Shown: positions 1 through 12,041, numbered from the stretch's first letter. The stretch: 64,000 bases of DNA from Catellatospora sp. TT07R-123 (GCF_018327705.1 NZ_BNEM01000002.1:3348001-3412000); one strand, 5' to 3'. A program made the numbers and translations. Notes: generated by a model from the sequence alone, not told the origin.

Positions 1-2830
<2,830 letters not shown>

Positions 2831-2875
2831 GGTCGATCCTTCCCCTCGGCGGCGCGGACGGCAGGCGGTCAGCGG

Positions 2876-4309
2876 TCAGTCGGCGCCGGCTCCGAGCTGG
2901 ATCGCCTCGCGCAGCAGCTGCTCGGCCTCGTGCTGGAACGGGGGCACGGGGCAGCAGGCCCGCACCGCGTCGAGCAGGATCTGGCAGGCGAGGTCGACGA
3001 CCTCGGCGGTGACGTTGAGCGGCGGCAGGATGCGCACCACGCTGTCGTCGCGGCCGCCGAGCTCGATGATCAGACCGTGCCGCAGCGCGTGCGCCTGGAC
3101 CTGGCGGGCCAGCTCACCGGCGGTGCGCCCGTCGCCGGGGTCGGCCAGCTCGACGCCCCACATCAGGCCCCGCCCGCGCACCTCGCGCACGGCCGCGTGC
3201 TCGCGCAGCGGGTGCAGCCGGTGCGAGATCTGCTCGCCCCGGACGGCCACGTTGGCCAGCACGCCGTCGCGGTGCATGATCCGCACCGCCTCGGCCCCGG
3301 CCGCGAAGGCGAGCTGGTTGCCGCGGAAGGTGCCGGTGTGGGCGCCGGGGGCCCAGACGTCGAGGCGCTCGTCGTACATGATGATCGCGACCGGGCTGCC
3401 GATACCCGACAGCGCCTTGGACGCCACGATCACGTCGGGCTCGATGTCGTACTGCTCGAACGCGAACCAGGTGCCGGTGCGGCCGCAGCCGGTCTGCACC
3501 TCGTCGACGATCAGCGGGACGTCCAGGGCCCGGGTCAGCGCCCGCACCCGCCGCACGAAGTCGCGCTCGGCCGGGATCACCCCGCCCTCGCCCTGCACCA
3601 GCTCCAGGATCACCGCCGCGGGCAGCGCGATGCCGCCGTTGGGGTCCAGCAGCGCGTTCTCCAGCACCGAGGCGCAGTTGGTCTGGCAGCTGTCGGGTTG
3701 CAGACCCAGCGGGCAGCGCGTGCAGTACGAGTACGGGAAGAAGTGCACCCCCGGCATCCCGTTGGCGATGGGCCGCTTCTGCGCGACCAGCCCGGACAGC
3801 GCCATCGCGGCGTGGCTGCCGCCGTGGTAGCCGCCCTGGAACGACACGATGTCGCCCCGGCCGGTCGCGGTCTTGCACAGCTTGATCGCGGCCTCGATCG
3901 CGTTGGCGCCGGTCGGGCCGCAGAAGTGCACCTTCATCCGCTCGCGCAGCCCGGGGGCCAGCATGGACAGCTGCGCGTCGACGAAGTCGTCCTTGGCGGG
4001 GGTCGGGAAGTCCAGCGCGTGGGTGAGCGTCGCGACCTGCTGGGCGACGACCCGTACCAGCTCGGGGTGGTTGTGGCCGAGCGACAGCACGCCCGCGCCG
4101 GTCAGGAAGTCGATGAAGACGTTGCCGTCGACGTCGCGGACGTAGCTGCCGCTGCCCTCGGCCAGGGCGATGGGCAGGTGGCGGGGGTACGTGCGGGCGT
4201 TGGACTCGCGGCGCTGCTGGCGGGTGAGCAGCTCGGCCGAACGGGGGCCGGGCAGCTCCCCCTGCACGGACGGCCCGGTCAATGTCTCAGGCTGGCTGAG
4301 CATTGTCAT
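2876..4309 (-). CDS. dat: 2,4-diaminobutyrate--2-oxoglutarate aminotransferase (class III, PLP)
   Basis: A 477-residue class III aminotransferase. It converts aspartate semialdehyde to L-2,4-diaminobutyrate using glutamate or another amino donor. Visible family marks are GPTGANAIEAAIKL (cofactor phosphate side), GGYHGGSHAAM, the Asp of IVDEVQTGCGRTG that contacts the pyridine nitrogen, and the PLP lysine in ASKALSG. The Cys-rich stretch YCTRCPLGLQPDSC is typical of the Dat/RhbA branch rather than EctB. The start at 4309 has AAGGAGA six bases upstream; a second Met lies two codons in. The gene ends 45 bases before the Pls-type synthetase on the same strand, so the two probably form an operon in which this enzyme supplies the monomer. 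No ectoine genes (ectA, ectC) are nearby. Confidence 0.88.
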   Translation of the reverse strand: MTMLSQPETLTGPSVQGELPGPRSAELLTRQQRRESNARTYPRHLPIALAEGSGSYVRDVDGNVFIDFLTGAGVLSLGHNHPELVRVVAQQVATLTHALDFPTPAKDDFVDAQLSMLAPGLRERMKVHFCGPTGANAIEAAIKLCKTATGRGDIVSFQGGYHGGSHAAMALSGLVAQKRPIANGMPGVHFFPYSYCTRCPLGLQPDSCQTNCASVLENALLDPNGGIALPAAVILELVQGEGGVIPAERDFVRRVRALTRALDVPLIVDEVQTGCGRTGTWFAFEQYDIEPDVIVASKALSGIGSPVAIIMYDERLDVWAPGAHTGTFRGNQLAFAAGAEAVRIMHRDGVLANVAVRGEQISHRLHPLREHAAVREVRGRGLMWGVELADPGDGRTAGELARQVQAHALRHGLIIELGGRDDSVVRILPPLNVTAEVVDLACQILLDAVRACCPVPPFQHEAEQLLREAIQLGAGAD

Positions 4310-4395
4310 TGCATTCTCCTTATGGGCGCACGGAACCGGTGGTCACCGGGTCCGGTGAGCGCGGCAGAGGTGCCCGGTCCTGGACACCGCGCCAT

Positions 4396-4418
4396 AACGA
4401 TTACTGTTTGAAATCGTT
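4396..4418. promoter_or_regulatory. Inverted repeat upstream of dat, possible operator
   Basis: AACGATT (4396-4402) and AATCGTT (4412-4418) form a perfect 7-bp inverted repeat with a 9-base spacer. It sits about 90 bases ahead of the dat start in an unusually AT-rich patch. It could be a repressor site for the dat/pls operon. The binding protein is not recognised; it is not a good match to the Zur or IdeR consensus. Confidence 0.3.
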
Positions 4419-4565
4419 TGCTCACCCCTCGTGATGCTACCCACGGACTGTCCGATCGCTCCGGTTTTCCGGGTGTAAGTCCTTTCCCTGAGCTGATTCC
4501 CAGTTCAAGGACGTCGGTGCCGCCAGCGGGGGCGCGAAGTGGCGGGCACCGTTAGCATGCGCGGT

Positions 4566-5261
4566 ATGTCCAGGACCAAGCTCGCGCTCGCCGCGCTCGC
4601 CCTCACCGCCCTGGCCCTCACGGGCTGCTCCCCCAAGAAGGCCGACACCCCCGCCGCAGCACTGCCCGACGCGAAGCAGCTGCTCGCGGAGGGCACCGCG
4701 GCGATGGCCCAGGTGACGACGGCCCACTTCGTCATCGACGTCGACGGCAAGATCAGCGGGCTCAGCCTCAAGCACGCCGACGGCGACCTCACCGCCAAGG
4801 GCGAGGCCGCCGGCACGGTGAAGATCGAGCAGTTCGGCACGCTGGTCGAGGCCAAGTTCGTCATCGTCGGCACCTCGGCGTACATGCAGGGCCCGACCGG
4901 CAAGTATCTGGAGTTCCCGCTGGCGACGGCGGCCTCGATCTACGACCCGTCGGCGATCCTCGACCCGCAGCGGGGCGTGGCCAAGGTGCTCAGCACCGTC
5001 AAGAGTGCGACCACCGAGGCGCGCGAGACCGTCGACGGCCACGACAGCTTCAAGGTGAAGGTCGAGCCCGACCAGGCCGCGCTCGCCGGGCTGATCCCGA
5101 ACGCGCCCGCGGGCGTCACCGGCTTCCTCTGGCTCGACGCCGCCACCAAGCAGCTGGTCAAGGGCGAGTTCAACCTGCCCGCCTCGGGCAGCGACCCGGC
5201 CGGCAAGGTCACCGTCGAGTTCAGCAAGTACAACGACCCGGTCACCGTCACCAAGCCCTGA
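4566..5261 (+). CDS. LprG/LppX-family lipoprotein
   Basis: A 231-residue secreted lipoprotein. The N-terminus is a lipoprotein signal peptide ending in the lipobox LTGC (Cys near residue 21). The mature part matches the LppX_LprAFG fold, which binds lipids such as triacylglycerol or lipoglycans in a hydrophobic pocket: [23 protein letters not shown] and [17 protein letters not shown] are family-like. The start at 4566 is preferred over an in-frame Met 27 bases earlier because the signal peptide then begins properly. A TAGCAT hexamer at 4552-4557 would give a leaderless or nearly leaderless message. The stop lies 4 bases before an MFS exporter, the same pairing as lprG-Rv1410c (P55) in mycobacteria. 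Confidence 0.8.
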   Translation: MSRTKLALAALALTALALTGCSPKKADTPAAALPDAKQLLAEGTAAMAQVTTAHFVIDVDGKISGLSLKHADGDLTAKGEAAGTVKIEQFGTLVEAKFVIVGTSAYMQGPTGKYLEFPLATAASIYDPSAILDPQRGVAKVLSTVKSATTEARETVDGHDSFKVKVEPDQAALAGLIPNAPAGVTGFLWLDAATKQLVKGEFNLPASGSDPAGKVTVEFSKYNDPVTVTKP

Positions 5262-5265
5262 CGCC

Positions 5266-6834
5266 GTGACCGCACCCCTGCACCCCGCGCCCGCCGCACC
5301 GACGCGCCACCGCCTGGCCGTCGGTGTCGGCGGGCTCGCCGTCCTGCTCGGCGCCCTCGACACGTACGTGCTGGTGTCGGTCCTGGTCCAGGTGATCACC
5401 GACATCGGCGTCCCGATCAACCACCTGGAGCGGGCCACTCCGCTGGTCACGGGATACCTGCTGGGCTACCTCGCGGCGATGCCGCTGCTGGGCAGCCTGT
5501 CCGACCGGTACGGCCGCCGCGTGGTGATCATCGTGTGCCTGGCCGGGTTCGCCGCCGGCTCGGCGCTCACCGCCACCGCCACCGGCCTGGTGCCGCTCAC
5601 GGCCGGGCGGGCGGTCACCGGCATGGCCGGCGGCGCCCTGCTGCCGGTCACCATGGCACTGATCGCCGACCTGTTCCCGCCCGCCTCCCGGCCGACCGCG
5701 CTGGGCTGGGTCGGCGGCGCCCAGGAGCTCGGCGCGGTGCTCGGGCCGCTGTTCGGGGCCGGGGTCGCCGCGTGGCTCGGCTGGCGCGGCATCTTCTGGC
5801 TCAACCTGCCGCTGGCGCTGGTCGCGGCGGTGGCGGTGTGGTTCCTGGTCCCCCGCCGCGACCCGGCCGTCCCGCGTGTGGGCAGGGTCGACGTCGTCGG
5901 CGGGCTGCTGCTGGCGCTGGCCCTCGGGCTGCTGGTGGTCGGCCTGTACAACCCGGACCCGCAGCACGCCATGCTGCCGAGCTGGGGCGTGCCCGTGCTG
6001 GCCGCGGCCGCCGTGATGCTGGTCGCGTTCGTGCTGTGGGAGCGGCGCGCCCGCACCCGCCTGCTCGACCCGGCCGGGGTGCGGATGCGCCCGTTCCTGG
6101 CCGCCCTGGGCGCCAGCCTCTGCGCCGGGGCCGCGCTGATGACGACCCTGGTCGACGTGGAGCTCGTCGCGCAGACGCTGCTGCGCGTGGACGCGTTCGA
6201 GGCGACGCTGCTGCTGACCCGCTTCCTGGTCGCGCTGCCGGTCGGCGCGGTGCTCGGCGGCCTGCTGATCCGGCGGCTGGGCGAGCGCTGGCTGACGGTG
6301 CTCGGGCTGCTGCTGGCGGCCGGAGCGTACGCCCTGATCGCGGGCTGGCCCGCCGACCTGCTCGCGGCCCGGCACGACCTCGGCGTGGTGAGCCTGCCCC
6401 GGCTGGACACCGACCTGGTGCTGGCCGGTCTCGGGCTCGGCCTGGTCATCGCGCCGCTGTCGGCGATCGTGCTGCGGGTCGTCCCCGCGGCCCAGCACGG
6501 CGTGGCCTCGGCCGCAGTCGTGGTGGCCCGGATGACCGGCATGCTGGCCGGGGTCGCCGCGCTGACCGCGTGGGGCCTCTACCGGTTCCAGCAGTTCACC
6601 GCGGACCTGGACACGCCGTTCCCGTTCGGGCTGACCGAGGACGAGTACCGGCGGCAGCTCGCGGCGTACACCGCGGCCCTGCAGGACGCCCTGCGCGCGG
6701 AATACCGTGAGATCTTCGTCGCCACCTCCGTGATCTGCCTGGTCGGTGCGGTCATCGCCCTGGCCCTGCGGACCGGACGGCACACCGACGAGGTGGCACC
6801 TGAGGTGGCACCGTCGGTAGCATCAGTGTCATGA
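5266..6834 (+). CDS. MFS drug/lipid exporter, P55-like
   Basis: A 522-residue major facilitator of the 14-helix drug:H+ antiporter type. The motif [12 protein letters not shown] lies between helices 2 and 3, followed by [22 protein letters not shown] and [14 protein letters not shown] (antiporter motif C region). Length and spacing fit the P55 (Rv1410c) group, which works with the LprG lipoprotein to move triacylglycerides across the membrane and affects drug tolerance. The GTG start is 4 bases after the lipoprotein stop, so translational coupling is likely. The C-terminal tail is hydrophilic and its stop overlaps the next start (ATGA). Assignment to lipid export rather than general drug efflux rests mainly on the neighbour. 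Confidence 0.82.
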   Translation: MTAPLHPAPAAPTRHRLAVGVGGLAVLLGALDTYVLVSVLVQVITDIGVPINHLERATPLVTGYLLGYLAAMPLLGSLSDRYGRRVVIIVCLAGFAAGSALTATATGLVPLTAGRAVTGMAGGALLPVTMALIADLFPPASRPTALGWVGGAQELGAVLGPLFGAGVAAWLGWRGIFWLNLPLALVAAVAVWFLVPRRDPAVPRVGRVDVVGGLLLALALGLLVVGLYNPDPQHAMLPSWGVPVLAAAAVMLVAFVLWERRARTRLLDPAGVRMRPFLAALGASLCAGAALMTTLVDVELVAQTLLRVDAFEATLLLTRFLVALPVGAVLGGLLIRRLGERWLTVLGLLLAAGAYALIAGWPADLLAARHDLGVVSLPRLDTDLVLAGLGLGLVIAPLSAIVLRVVPAAQHGVASAAVVVARMTGMLAGVAALTAWGLYRFQQFTADLDTPFPFGLTEDEYRRQLAAYTAALQDALRAEYREIFVATSVICLVGAVIALALRTGRHTDEVAPEVAPSVASVS

Positions 6835-7067
6835 AGCTCAGCGTCAGCCTCCCCGACGAGGACGTGGACTTCGTCGACGACTACGCCGAGCGCACCGGCA
6901 TGTCGACGCGCTCGTCGGTGCTGCACCGCGCCATAGACCTGCTGCGCGAACGCGACCTGGAAGCGGCGTACGCCGACGCCTTCGACGAGTGGGAGGAAGG
7001 CACCGACGCCCCCGGCCCCGGCTGGGACGTGGTCGCCGGCGACGGGCTCGCCGATGCGGCGCGGTGA
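6831..7067 (+). CDS. mazE: Ribbon-helix-helix antitoxin, MazE-type
   Basis: A 78-residue protein. It opens with [20 protein letters not shown], the beta strand and first helix of a CopG-like ribbon-helix-helix DNA-binding domain, followed by [14 protein letters not shown]. The acidic C-terminal half ([11 protein letters not shown]) would wrap and neutralise the toxin. The start codon overlaps the exporter stop (ATGA), and the 3' end overlaps the toxin gene by 14 bases, a typical antitoxin-toxin arrangement. It is expected to repress its own transcription as a complex, although here the gene may also be read from the upstream exporter message. Confidence 0.85.
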   Translation: MKLSVSLPDEDVDFVDDYAERTGMSTRSSVLHRAIDLLRERDLEAAYADAFDEWEEGTDAPGPGWDVVAGDGLADAAR

Positions 7068-7401
7068 CGTCTACCTGGTCGACCTGGAACCACACCGGGG
7101 GGCCGAGGCCGACAAGGTCCGGCCCGCCGTGCTGGTCAGCAACGACGCCGCCAACCGCGTCGCCCGGCGGACCGGCCGCGGCGTGGTCACCGTCGTCCCG
7201 GTGACCACCAGCACCGAGCGGGTGTACCCGTTCCAGGTGCTGCTGCCCGCGGCCGAGTGCGGCCTGCGGCAGGACTCCAAGGCCCAGGCCGAGCAGGTCC
7301 GCACGGTGTCGGTGCAGCGCCTGCACCGACACGTCGGCACGCTCCCGCCCGAACTGCTGGCGCGCCTGGACGACGCGCTGCGCACCCACCTGGGGCTGTG
7401 A
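7054..7401 (+). CDS. mazF: MazF-family endoribonuclease toxin
   Basis: A 115-residue PemK/MazF toxin that cleaves single-stranded RNA at short sequence motifs. It begins [24 protein letters not shown], with the family's GDVY and the catalytic Arg in KVRPAVLVSND. Further conserved pieces are VVPVTTS and the segment DSKAQAEQVRTVS near residues 73-85. Length matches the family. The start lies within the antitoxin gene (14-base overlap). The stop shares one base with the following GNAT start (TGATG). Confidence 0.9.
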   Translation: MRRGDVYLVDLEPHRGAEADKVRPAVLVSNDAANRVARRTGRGVVTVVPVTTSTERVYPFQVLLPAAECGLRQDSKAQAEQVRTVSVQRLHRHVGTLPPELLARLDDALRTHLGL

Positions 7402-7862
7402 TGGTGACCGTGCGGCTGGCCGGGCCCGACGACGTGGCCGCGCTGACCGCCCTGCGCCGGGCGTGGACCGCCGAGCAGCACGGCACCGACGATCCCGGCT
7501 TCGACGCCCAGTTCGCCGCCTGGTACGCCGTCGAACTCGGCCGCCGCCTGTTCTGGCTGGCCGAGCTCGACGGCGCCCCGGTGGGCATGGTCAACCTGGT
7601 GCTGTTCGAGCGGATGCCCAAGCCCGGGTTCCCGGCCGGGCGGTGGGGCTACCTGAGCAACGCCTTCGTGCTGCCCGCCCAGCGCGACGCGGGCGTGGGC
7701 GCGGCCATGATGGACGCCCTGCTGGCCCGCGCCCGCGCCGAGAAGCTGGTCCGGGTGCTGCTCAGCCCGTCGGAGCGCTCGGTGCCGTTCTACCGGCGGG
7801 CCGGGTTCCACGACGCCGACGGGCTGCTGATCACCAGCCTCGACGACGACTACGTGGCCTGA
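7401..7862 (+). CDS. GNAT-family N-acetyltransferase
   Basis: A 153-residue acetyl-CoA-dependent acyltransferase. The strand GRWGYLSNAFVLPAQRDAGVGAAMMDALL (residues about 82-110) contains the acetyl-CoA pyrophosphate loop (R-x-x-G-V-G), and SPSERSVPFYRRAGF is motif B. The start at 7401 is used rather than the longer upstream reading because it gives a standard GNAT N-terminus (VTVRLAGPDD) and overlaps the mazF stop by one base. Substrate unknown. Placement directly after mazEF suggests co-transcription, but a functional link to the toxin is not shown by the sequence. Confidence 0.78.
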   Translation: MVTVRLAGPDDVAALTALRRAWTAEQHGTDDPGFDAQFAAWYAVELGRRLFWLAELDGAPVGMVNLVLFERMPKPGFPAGRWGYLSNAFVLPAQRDAGVGAAMMDALLARARAEKLVRVLLSPSERSVPFYRRAGFHDADGLLITSLDDDYVA

Positions 7863-7871
7863 CCGGCGCCG

Positions 7872-8738
7872 CTAGGCCGCGGCCCGCTCCACCGGGATCC
7901 ACAGCTGCGCGTCGGCGTGCGCGCCGTCGGCCGAGATCCGGGTCTGCACCAGCTCCGGGCCGGGCCGGCTGCGGTACGGATTCGACGGGAACCACTGCGT
8001 GAACACGTCGCGCCACAGGTGCTGCAGGGTCTGCGGGAACGGCCCCGAGCTCTCGAACACCGCCCAGGTCCCCGCCGCCACCGGCAGCGCCGCCAGGTCC
8101 GACGGCACGTCGGCGCCGGTCGCCACCGCGTGCCAGAAGTCCAGCTCGACCCCCTCGGACCGGTCGTCGCCGAGCCCGGCGCTGACGTTGACGATCCCGC
8201 GCGGCTCCTGGTCGCCCAGCGCCTCGATCCGCGCGACCGTCTCCTTCGGAATCCCCTTCAGGAACGCGACGATCGCCGGGTTCATCCCCTCGTGCACCAG
8301 CGGCACCCGGGCCTTCAGCCCGACCAGCCGGAACTCTTCCTTGTCCACCACGCGATAGCGCATCTGCGCACTCCCTTCGACCACGAGCCGGAAGGACATC
8401 CGCGGGTACGCGCGCAGCGCCGCGCCGTCGCGGCGGGCCTCGCCCGGACCGACGCCGTGCACGGCCCGGAACGCCCGCGCGAACGCCTCACCCGAGCCGT
8501 AGCCGTAGCGCACGGCGATGTCGAGCAGCGTCCGCTGCCCCGACAGCACCTCGGCCCCGGCGACGGTCATCCGGCGGCGGCGCACGTACTCCGACAGCGG
8601 CACCCCGGCCAGCGCCGAGAACAGCCGCCGGAAGTGGTACTCCGACGTCACCGCGATCCGGGCCAGCTCGGCCGCGTCGATCTCGCCGTCGAGACGCTCC
8701 TCGATGTACGCCATCGCCTCGTTGAGCCGTTCGAGCAC
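7872..8738 (-). CDS. AraC-family regulator with GyrI-like ligand domain
   Basis: A 288-residue transcription regulator of Rob/SoxS architecture. The N-terminal AraC domain (about 1-105) has two helix-turn-helix units: DAAELARIAVTSEYHFRRLF and LLDIAVRYGYGSGEAFARAFRAVHG. Residues about 125-285 form a GyrI-like effector-binding domain (YRVVDKEEFRLVGLKARVP; closing with AQLWIPVE), a fold that binds small aromatic or cationic molecules. Such proteins often activate efflux or detoxification genes. The gene is convergent with the GNAT gene, their stops 10 bases apart. No target site was identified. Confidence 0.85.
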   Translation of the reverse strand: MLERLNEAMAYIEERLDGEIDAAELARIAVTSEYHFRRLFSALAGVPLSEYVRRRRMTVAGAEVLSGQRTLLDIAVRYGYGSGEAFARAFRAVHGVGPGEARRDGAALRAYPRMSFRLVVEGSAQMRYRVVDKEEFRLVGLKARVPLVHEGMNPAIVAFLKGIPKETVARIEALGDQEPRGIVNVSAGLGDDRSEGVELDFWHAVATGADVPSDLAALPVAAGTWAVFESSGPFPQTLQHLWRDVFTQWFPSNPYRSRPGPELVQTRISADGAHADAQLWIPVERAAA

Positions 8739-8784
8739 CTGCGGACTCCTTCCCTCTGACGCCGTTCACGCTAGGCGCGGGGAA

Positions 8785-8811
8785 GGGCACCGGACCCGAC
8801 ATCCGGTGCCC
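8785..8811. terminator. Hairpin, probable terminator for the HhH-GPD gene
   Basis: GGGCACCGGA (8785-8794) pairs perfectly with TCCGGTGCCC (8802-8811) around a 7-base loop. It lies 29 bases past the HhH-GPD stop and just before the AraC-family gene, both on the minus strand. No U-tract is present, as is usual in high-GC actinobacteria. Confidence 0.5.
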
Positions 8812-8839
8812 GGTGCGGTCGGGTGCGGCAGGGTGCGGG

Positions 8840-9421
8840 TCAGCCCTTGGCCGCCTTCGCCTCGGCCTTCATCGCCTTCTTGAACTCGCGCACGCGCGCC
8901 AGCGAGCCGGCGTCGACGATGTCGGCCACCGAGCGCAGCGCACCCTCCTCGCCGTACGGCCCGGCCGCCTCGCGCCAGCCCGCAGGCTGGACCGCGAACT
9001 GCTTGCCCAGCAGCGCGGTGAAGATCTGCGCCTTCATCTTGCCGAAGCCGGGCAGGTCGCCCAGGCGCTTGAGCAGGTCCTTGCCGTCCCCGGCCCCGGT
9101 CCACAGCGTGGCGGTGTCCCCGCCGTAGCCGTCGACGATCGCCCTGGCCAGCTTCTGGCTGCGCTCGGCCATCGAACCGGGGAAGCGGTGGATCGCGGGC
9201 GGGGTCGCGTACAGGGCGGCGAAGCGCTCCGGGTCGTAGTCCGCGATCTCGGCGGGGTCGAGCCGGGACACCCCCATCCGCTGCGCCAGCAGGTACGGCC
9301 CCTTGAACGCCTTCTCCAGGGGCTGCTGCTGGTCCAGGAGCATCCCGAGGATCAGGGCGAACGGATCCTCCGCCAGCAGCTTGTCGGCGTCGGAGTCCTG
9401 CGCGAGCCACAGCGTCGTCAT
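8840..9421 (-). CDS. HhH-GPD-type base-excision DNA repair protein
   Basis: A 193-residue protein of the endonuclease III-like helix-hairpin-helix glycosylase superfamily. The N-terminal helix reads DPFALILGMLLDQQQPLEKAF, as in the actinobacterial HhH-GPD family. The hairpin is LGDLPGFGKMKAQIF near residues 121-135. No 4Fe-4S cysteine cluster follows, so this is a cluster-free member. The exact lesion specificity is unknown. The ATG lies 3 bases after the VanZ stop, so the two are co-transcribed. Confidence 0.8.
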   Translation of the reverse strand: MTTLWLAQDSDADKLLAEDPFALILGMLLDQQQPLEKAFKGPYLLAQRMGVSRLDPAEIADYDPERFAALYATPPAIHRFPGSMAERSQKLARAIVDGYGGDTATLWTGAGDGKDLLKRLGDLPGFGKMKAQIFTALLGKQFAVQPAGWREAAGPYGEEGALRSVADIVDAGSLARVREFKKAMKAEAKAAKG

Positions 9422-9424
9422 GCC

Positions 9425-10027
9425 CTACAGCCTGCCAGACGCCCCTGCCCCGCCCGCCCCACTCCCGCTCACCCCGGCGAGCCCCGGCGCGCGCCCGCCA
9501 GCCCACCAGCGGCGGACGGCCAGGCCGCCGAGCAGGCAGCCGAGCGCGTTGACCAGGACGTCGTCGACGCTGAACACGCGGCCTGCGACGAACAGGTGCT
9601 GGATCACCTCCAGCGCGAACGAGCACGCGGCGCCCAGCGCGAACAGCCGTCCCGGCGACGCGAACACGGCCGAGCGCACCGGCGCCCCGGCACCGAGCGC
9701 GAACAGCACCAGCAGGTTGCCGACGATCTGCGGCACGATGAACCCGATCGGCTGGATCATCTGCACCCGCAGGTCGCTGAGCGGGATCAGGTAGACGCGG
9801 GTGAAGTCCGGCGGCACCTGTACCGGCGTCATGATCATCCATACCCACGGCACGGTCCCCGCCACCGCGAGCACCTCGGCGGCCGAGCGGCGCCGGGCCA
9901 GGGCCGGATCGAGCCCCGCCCGCACCCGCCACCGGGTCAGCGCGGCGATCGTGAGCAGCACCAGGGGTGCCAGCGCCGTCATCGTGATCCACACGACGTG
10001 CCAGCGCTGCCAGAGCTGCTGCATCAT
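9425..10027 (-). CDS. VanZ-like membrane protein
   Basis: About 200 residues with four to five hydrophobic segments. The VanZ-like signature is IGNLLVLFALGAG (as VGNLLV), then FALEVIQHLFVAGRVFSVDDVLVNALGCLLGGL, the typical E-x-x-Q...D-D-x-x-N core. VanZ itself lowers teicoplanin susceptibility, but most family members, including chromosomal actinobacterial ones like this, have no known role. The start is one of two adjacent ATG codons (10027 or 10024). It abuts the divergent methyltransferase gene with essentially no promoter space, so one or both messages are probably leaderless. First gene of a two-gene unit with the HhH-GPD protein. Confidence 0.75.
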   Translation of the reverse strand: MMQQLWQRWHVVWITMTALAPLVLLTIAALTRWRVRAGLDPALARRRSAAEVLAVAGTVPWVWMIMTPVQVPPDFTRVYLIPLSDLRVQMIQPIGFIVPQIVGNLLVLFALGAGAPVRSAVFASPGRLFALGAACSFALEVIQHLFVAGRVFSVDDVLVNALGCLLGGLAVRRWWAGGRAPGLAGVSGSGAGGAGASGRL

Positions 10028-10055
10028 GCGGAGCACCTTAGTGCACGATGTCAGG

Positions 10056-11531
10056 GTGCAGATGCTGCTGGAGCCCGCTGACCTCGACCGCCTGCGTACG
10101 GCGCTGACCGCCGCGGGCTTCACCGCCGACGGCGTCGCCACCCGCCTCGGCCCGGCCGCCACGGCCGACGCCGCCCGGCACGACTTCCGGGCCGCGCTGC
10201 GCGCCACCGGCTCCGGCGACCCGCTGGACACCCTGATCCGCGTGTTCATCTGCGGGGTCACCGAGCCCGAGCCCGCCGTGACGCGGGCGCTGTCCCCGCT
10301 GCCCCTGCCGGCGGCGCGCGCCGCCGGGCTGTTGGTGCTGGAGGGCGGCGGGCTGCGCGCGGGCGTGGACCTGGAGCCGTACGGCGACTGGTGGGTCCTG
10401 TCCGACCTGCCCGCCCAGCCGGGCCGCCAGCTGCCCGCCGACCACGTCCTGGGCGTCGGCGGCGCCTCCACCACCCTGTCCGCCGCCACGGTGCGCACCA
10501 AGATCGGCTCCGCCCTGGATCTCGGCACCGGCTGCGGCGTGCAGGCCCTGCACCTGAGCACCCACGCCGACGCGGTCACCGCGACCGACCTGTCGCCGCG
10601 TGCGCTGCGCTTCGCCGCCACCACCGCCGCGCTCAACGGGCTCAGCTGGGAGCTGCTCCAGGGCGACATGCTCGCCCCGGTCGCCGACCGCAGCTTCGAC
10701 CTGGTGGTCAGCAACCCGCCGTTCGTGGTCGGGCCGGGCACCGCGACCCACGTCTACCGCGACTCCGGCCGCGCGGGCGACGGCGTCTGCGCCGAGCTGG
10801 CCGCCGCCGCGCCGACGCTGCTCAACCCCGGCGGCACGCTCCAGTTCCTGGCCAACTGGGTGCACGTGAAGGACGAGCACTGGGAGGACCGGGTCGCGGG
10901 CTGGTTCGCGGGCACCGGCATGGACGTGTGGGCGATCCAGCGCGAGGTCAGCGACCCGCTGGACTACGTACGGCTGTGGCTGGCCGACGCCAGCGAGAAG
11001 CACGACGCGCACCGGGCCGCGCAGTGGCTGGACTGGTTCGCCGAGCACGGCGTCGAGGCGATCGGGTTCGGCCTGATCACGGCCCGCCACAGCGGCAAGG
11101 CCGACCCGGCCGTGGTCTGCGAGGACCTGCGCCAGCAGGTGCAGCCGCCCCTGGGCGACCGCGTCGCCGAGTGGTTCACCCGCCGCGACTGGCTCGACGC
11201 CCGTACCGCCGACGACCTCCTGGCAGCCCGCTACCGCACCGCCCCCGGCCTGCAACTGCGCCAGGACGCCACCATGGGCGAAGACGGCTGGGCCGTAGAC
11301 CGCCAATACCTCACCCTCCCCCAAGGCCTCCGCTGGACCGAGGAGATCGACCCCCTCATCCTCGCCCTCGTCAGCGGCTCCACCGCCACCCTCCCCCTCC
11401 ACGACCAACTCACCCTCCTGGCCACCGCCCACGACGCCCCCGCCGCCGACCTCACCGAAGCCCTCCTCCCCGTCCTGGACCACCTCGTCGAACGCGGCAT
11501 CCTCCTCCCCACCCCCACCCCCACCCCCTGA
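10056..11531 (+). CDS. Class I SAM-dependent methyltransferase (RsmC/PrmC-like)
   Basis: About 490 residues. An N-terminal domain of roughly 130 residues precedes a Rossmann methyltransferase core: ALDLGTGCGVQALHLS (SAM motif I), AVTATDLSPRALRF, and SNPPFVVGP, the N-P-P-F motif of enzymes that methylate an amide or an exocyclic base amine. A further C-terminal domain of about 200 residues is of the kind attached to actinobacterial PrmC/RsmC-like proteins. The substrate is not clear. Possible starts are ATG 10026, GTG 10056 and ATG 10062; 10056 is chosen to leave some room from the divergent VanZ gene, and this is uncertain. The last 60 codons are rich in CCC/CTC and end in a Thr-Pro run. Confidence 0.78.
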   Translation: MQMLLEPADLDRLRTALTAAGFTADGVATRLGPAATADAARHDFRAALRATGSGDPLDTLIRVFICGVTEPEPAVTRALSPLPLPAARAAGLLVLEGGGLRAGVDLEPYGDWWVLSDLPAQPGRQLPADHVLGVGGASTTLSAATVRTKIGSALDLGTGCGVQALHLSTHADAVTATDLSPRALRFAATTAALNGLSWELLQGDMLAPVADRSFDLVVSNPPFVVGPGTATHVYRDSGRAGDGVCAELAAAAPTLLNPGGTLQFLANWVHVKDEHWEDRVAGWFAGTGMDVWAIQREVSDPLDYVRLWLADASEKHDAHRAAQWLDWFAEHGVEAIGFGLITARHSGKADPAVVCEDLRQQVQPPLGDRVAEWFTRRDWLDARTADDLLAARYRTAPGLQLRQDATMGEDGWAVDRQYLTLPQGLRWTEEIDPLILALVSGSTATLPLHDQLTLLATAHDAPAADLTEALLPVLDHLVERGILLPTPTPTP

Positions 11532-11534
11532 CCC

Positions 11535-11600
11535 CGTTGATCATGAACTTATGGCAAGGTTCGACGGCGTGTCGTGGGCACAACTTCCTGATCAACACGG
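11535..11600. repeat. Imperfect palindrome (GTTGATCA-type intergenic element)
   Basis: GTTGATCATGAACTT on the left and AACTTCCTGATCAAC on the right form an imperfect inverted repeat around a central segment, filling the gap between the methyltransferase stop and dtd. It looks like a dispersed intergenic palindrome of the type common in Micromonosporaceae genomes. Only one copy is present in this window. Confidence 0.5.
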
Positions 11601-11618
11601 TGGACCGGAGGTAGCAGG

Positions 11619-12041
11619 ATGCGTGCGGTGGTGCAGACGGTCAGCCGGGCGAAGGTGACCGTCGCCGACGAGATCGTCGGCGAGATCAAGGACGGGTTGC
11701 TGGTCCTGCTGGGTGTCACGCACGGCGACACCCAGGAGACCGTCGAGACGATGGCCCGCAAGGTGTACGAGCTGCGCATCCTCGAAGGCGAGCGCTCCGC
11801 CTCCGACGCGGGCGCCCCGCTGCTGGTGGTGAGCCAGTTCACGCTGTACGGCGACGCCCGCAAAGGCCGCCGCCCCACCTGGCTGGCGGCGGCCCCCGCA
11901 GAGCTCGCCGAACCGCTCTTCACCGCATTCGTGGCAGCCCTGCGCGCCCGCGGCGCCACCGTCGAGACCGGACGCTTCCGCACTCACATGCTGGTCGAAA
12001 GCGTCAACAACGGCCCCAACACCATCATTCTCGACCTCTAG
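11619..12041 (+). CDS. dtd: D-aminoacyl-tRNA deacylase
   Basis: A 140-residue homodimeric proofreading enzyme that hydrolyses D-aminoacyl-tRNA (and Gly-tRNA-Ala), protecting translation from D-amino acids. The two signatures are [15 protein letters not shown] (residues about 76-90) and NNGPNTIIL at the C-terminus, corresponding to the cross-subunit Gly-cisPro motif (usually NxGPVT). The N-terminus [15 protein letters not shown] is canonical and the length is normal. Its stop overlaps the stop of the convergent Spo0M gene by 4 bases. Confidence 0.95.
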   Translation: MRAVVQTVSRAKVTVADEIVGEIKDGLLVLLGVTHGDTQETVETMARKVYELRILEGERSASDAGAPLLVVSQFTLYGDARKGRRPTWLAAAPAELAEPLFTAFVAALRARGATVETGRFRTHMLVESVNNGPNTIILDL

